From Flavobacteriales bacterium (GTDB lineage: Bacteria > Bacteroidota > Bacteroidia > Flavobacteriales > Parvicellaceae): 14,419 bases of DNA. Of this stretch, positions 12,592 through 14,419 are shown one piece after another (position 1 is the first letter of the stretch; each line of letters opens with the position of its first letter). The stretch is from positions 1 through 14,419 of the forward strand of contig JAAZYJ010000243.1 of the NCBI GenBank assembly GCA_014239715.1, in the 5' to 3' direction. A program made the position numbers and the translations under genes. Under the pieces are notes generated by a model that saw nothing but the letters and a program-made list of their open reading frames with translations, did not search any database and had not been told where the DNA came from.

Positions 12592-14419
12592 ATGAGAGAT
12601 TTTGTTAGAATCATAAAGCTGATCAAAGGATACAAGCCCTATGCGCTTACGAATATTCTTTTCAACGCATTAGCGGTTGTGTTCAGTCTTTTCTCAATGG
12701 TATTGCTAATTCCTGTTCTTGAGATCCTGTTCAAAACTGAGACTGAGCTGACCGAATTGCTGGCTACACCGCCAAATACAGATTTTTGGTCGGATGGGTA
12801 CAGCCTGAAGGAGCATGGCTTTTATTATCTGGCTCAACAGATCCAGGCCTTAGGAGCTGAAACGGTGCTGCTTTATGTTTGCATCTTCATTGTTATTGCC
12901 ATACTGTTAAAGAACCTGTGTACCTACATCGCATTATACGTCATTGCGGTATTGAGGAATGGCATAATCCGGGATTACAGAAACACCATCTTTCGCAAGA
13001 TCCTTGACATTCAATTGTCCTATTACTCTGATGAGCGAAAGGGAGACATCATGTCCAAAGTAACGAACGATCTGAAGGAGATCGAATGGTCGATCTTACG
13101 GTCTGTAGAAGCTCTGTTCCGAGATCCTATAACGATCATTTCATTTTTCATCATGCTGATCTGGATGAGTCCGCAGCTCACAATTTTCCTTGTAATTTTC
13201 TTTCCAATAGCCGGATTACTGATTGGTATTATTGGCAAAAGCCTTAGACGAAGTGCTGAAAAGGGCCAATCAAAACTTGGGCAATTAATGTCCACCCTTG
13301 AGGAAACTCTGGGAGGACTTCGCATTATAAAAGGTTTCAATGCAAAGGATAAATCCTTCCGTCGATTCGAAGAACAGAATGAAGATTATACATCCACTAT
13401 GGTAAAGATGTACCGAAAAGGAGATCTGGCCTCTCCGGTAAGTGAATTTTTAGGGGTCGCCCTAATCGCTACTGTACTTTGGTTCGGTGGGCAGCTGGTT
13501 TTCGGTGGGCAGCTGATCGGCTCGTTCTTCATTGCTTATATCGCATTTTTGTCCCAGCTGATCGCTCCCTTCAAAAGTATCACAAACGCGTACTCCAATG
13601 CTCAGAGAGGTCTGGCCGCACTAACCCGTATAAAAGAAATTACAGAAGCAGATGTTGAGATCCAAGATGGGTCAGAAAGTTTGATCGATAGTTTTAACAA
13701 AGAGATCCATTACAAGAATGTATCCTTCAAATACGAAACTGAATATGTGCTTAAGGGAATCGTTCTGACGAAAGAAAAAGAAAAAACGATAGCGCTGGTA
13801 GGTCAAAGTGGTTCCGGAAAATCAACCATGGCTGATCTATTACCACGCTTTTATGATGTAACCGAAGGCGCCATATTGATCGACGGGATAGATATTAGAA
13901 AAGCCAAGCTCTATGACATTAGGGATCTGATGGGCATCGTTACCCAAAACTCGATCCTGTTCAATGACACGGTATTGAATAACATTGCATTTGGAATGCC
14001 AAACGCAAGCAAGGAGCAGGTGATGGATGCTGCCAAGATTGCCAATGCCCATCAATTCATTATGGAGCTGGACAATGGATATGAAACCGGCATTGGAGAT
14101 GGAGGCAGTAAACTCTCCGGGGGCCAACGACAAAGGTTGAGCATTGCCCGGGCCATTCTGAAAAATCCGGATATACTGATCTTGGATGAAGCCACTTCCG
14201 CTCTTGACACAGAATCTGAAAAGTTGGTTCAAGATGCCCTGAATAAGCTGATGAAAAACAGGACCTCCCTGGTAATTGCGCATAGACTATCAACCATTCA
14301 GCATGCCGATGAGATCATCGTTATGCAGGAAGGTACCATTGTTGAACGAGGAACTCATCAATCGTTAATTGACAAGTCGGGGGTGTATAAAAAACTAACC
14401 GACCTGCAATCTTTCGGTT
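12592..14419 (+). CDS. MsbA-like ABC exporter, fused permease-ATPase (3' end outside window)
   Basis: Homodimer-forming ABC exporter half-transporter (type IV fold) of the MsbA/lipid-exporter group; likely cargoes are lipid A precursors or other lipids, but family level alone does not fix the substrate. ATG 12592 directly follows an in-frame TGA, so no earlier start is possible. The membrane domain spans about 15-330: TM1 18-45, then a long outer loop (46-92) and TM2 around 93-123. The ATPase domain has Walker A GQSGSGKST (404-412, Lys410), Q-loop Gln452, signature LSGGQ (508-512), Walker B ILILD with Asp532 and catalytic Glu533, and switch His564. 609 codons are present and the end (GVYKKLTDLQSF) resembles the family C-terminus, so only a few residues should be missing. 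It is divergent from rbfA. Confidence 0.93.
   Translation, partial: MRDFVRIIKLIKGYKPYALTNILFNALAVVFSLFSMVLLIPVLEILFKTETELTELLATPPNTDFWSDGYSLKEHGFYYLAQQIQALGAETVLLYVCIFIVIAILLKNLCTYIALYVIAVLRNGIIRDYRNTIFRKILDIQLSYYSDERKGDIMSKVTNDLKEIEWSILRSVEALFRDPITIISFFIMLIWMSPQLTIFLVIFFPIAGLLIGIIGKSLRRSAEKGQSKLGQLMSTLEETLGGLRIIKGFNAKDKSFRRFEEQNEDYTSTMVKMYRKGDLASPVSEFLGVALIATVLWFGGQLVFGGQLIGSFFIAYIAFLSQLIAPFKSITNAYSNAQRGLAALTRIKEITEADVEIQDGSESLIDSFNKEIHYKNVSFKYETEYVLKGIVLTKEKEKTIALVGQSGSGKSTMADLLPRFYDVTEGAILIDGIDIRKAKLYDIRDLMGIVTQNSILFNDTVLNNIAFGMPNASKEQVMDAAKIANAHQFIMELDNGYETGIGDGGSKLSGGQRQRLSIARAILKNPDILILDEATSALDTESEKLVQDALNKLMKNRTSLVIAHRLSTIQHADEIIVMQEGTIVERGTHQSLIDKSGVYKKLTDLQSFG
13483..13515 (+). repeat. 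Short in-frame tandem repeat inside the ABC exporter gene
   Basis: The 15-mer TTCGGTGGGCAGCTG occurs twice exactly, at 13483-13497 and 13501-13515, an 18 bp period encoding FGGQLV then FGGQLI. It lies at the TM5-TM6 turn, where homologues typically read WFGG..V..G.L.G, so the protein length looks normal and this may be chance or local copying. Confidence 0.6.

Noticed and set aside
12495..12635. 47-codon N-terminal extension of rbfA
   Set aside because: RbfA proteins begin at the MASIRQEK Met; the extension covers the divergent intergenic region and the start of the ABC exporter.
13840..14283. 147 aa open frame on the - strand
   Set aside because: It is antisense to the ATPase domain of the ABC exporter, whose Walker motifs are intact; a shadow frame.

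Overview
The window looks like chromosomal DNA of a Bacteroidota bacterium, probably order Flavobacteriales. Four things point there: moderately AT-rich sequence with poor Shine-Dalgarno sequences; TAnnTTTG-type -7 boxes in some intergenic gaps; Bacteroidota-type lipoprotein signals; and the run tatD - type I asparaginase - ExbB-like - 4-TM protein - ExbD - ExbD, which from memory resembles flavobacterial genomes. No mobile element, integrase, CRISPR array or toxin/defence gene is visible. The window reads as a housekeeping and cell-envelope region.

Layout. (1) 16-2705, + strand: a family 9 (heptosyltransferase-type) glycosyltransferase overlapping (ATGA) a YcbB/LdtD-type L,D-transpeptidase lipoprotein. 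(2) 2693-3433, - strand: a second, distantly related L,D-transpeptidase-fold protein, overlapping the first tail to tail. (3) 3480-5286, + strand: tatD and the cytosolic-type asparaginase ansA, 4 bp apart. (4) 5451-5540: tRNA-Ser(GGA). (5) 5638-8208, + strand: a tight four-gene unit with an ExbB/TolQ-like channel, an unrecognised 4-TM protein and two ExbD paralogues. (6) 8244-9164, - strand: a CPBP-family membrane protease, divergent from dusB (+, to 10202). (7) 10190-11410, - strand: a LolC/LolE-type permease, converging on and overlapping dusB. (8) 11526-12122, + strand: an unrecognised membrane protein. (9) 12153-12494, - strand: rbfA. (10) 12592 to the window end, + strand: an MsbA-like ABC exporter that is nearly complete.

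How they work together. Most of the proteins serve the envelope: glycan assembly (GT9), peptidoglycan cross-linking (two YkuD-fold proteins), proton-driven energy transfer across the periplasm (ExbB/ExbD unit), lipoprotein release (LolC/E-like permease) and lipid or LPS-precursor flipping (MsbA-like exporter). The others serve translation and RNA (tRNA-Ser, dusB, rbfA) and general metabolism (tatD, ansA).

I found no clear new system. The best candidate is the ExbB - 4TM - ExbD - ExbD unit: two different ExbDs, one with an enlarged cysteine-containing periplasmic part, plus a membrane protein of unknown function, with no TonB or TolA partner in the window. Several start codons needed manual correction. 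dusB has no credible AUG start, and several genes have in-frame TTG or GTG codons just upstream of a better ATG.
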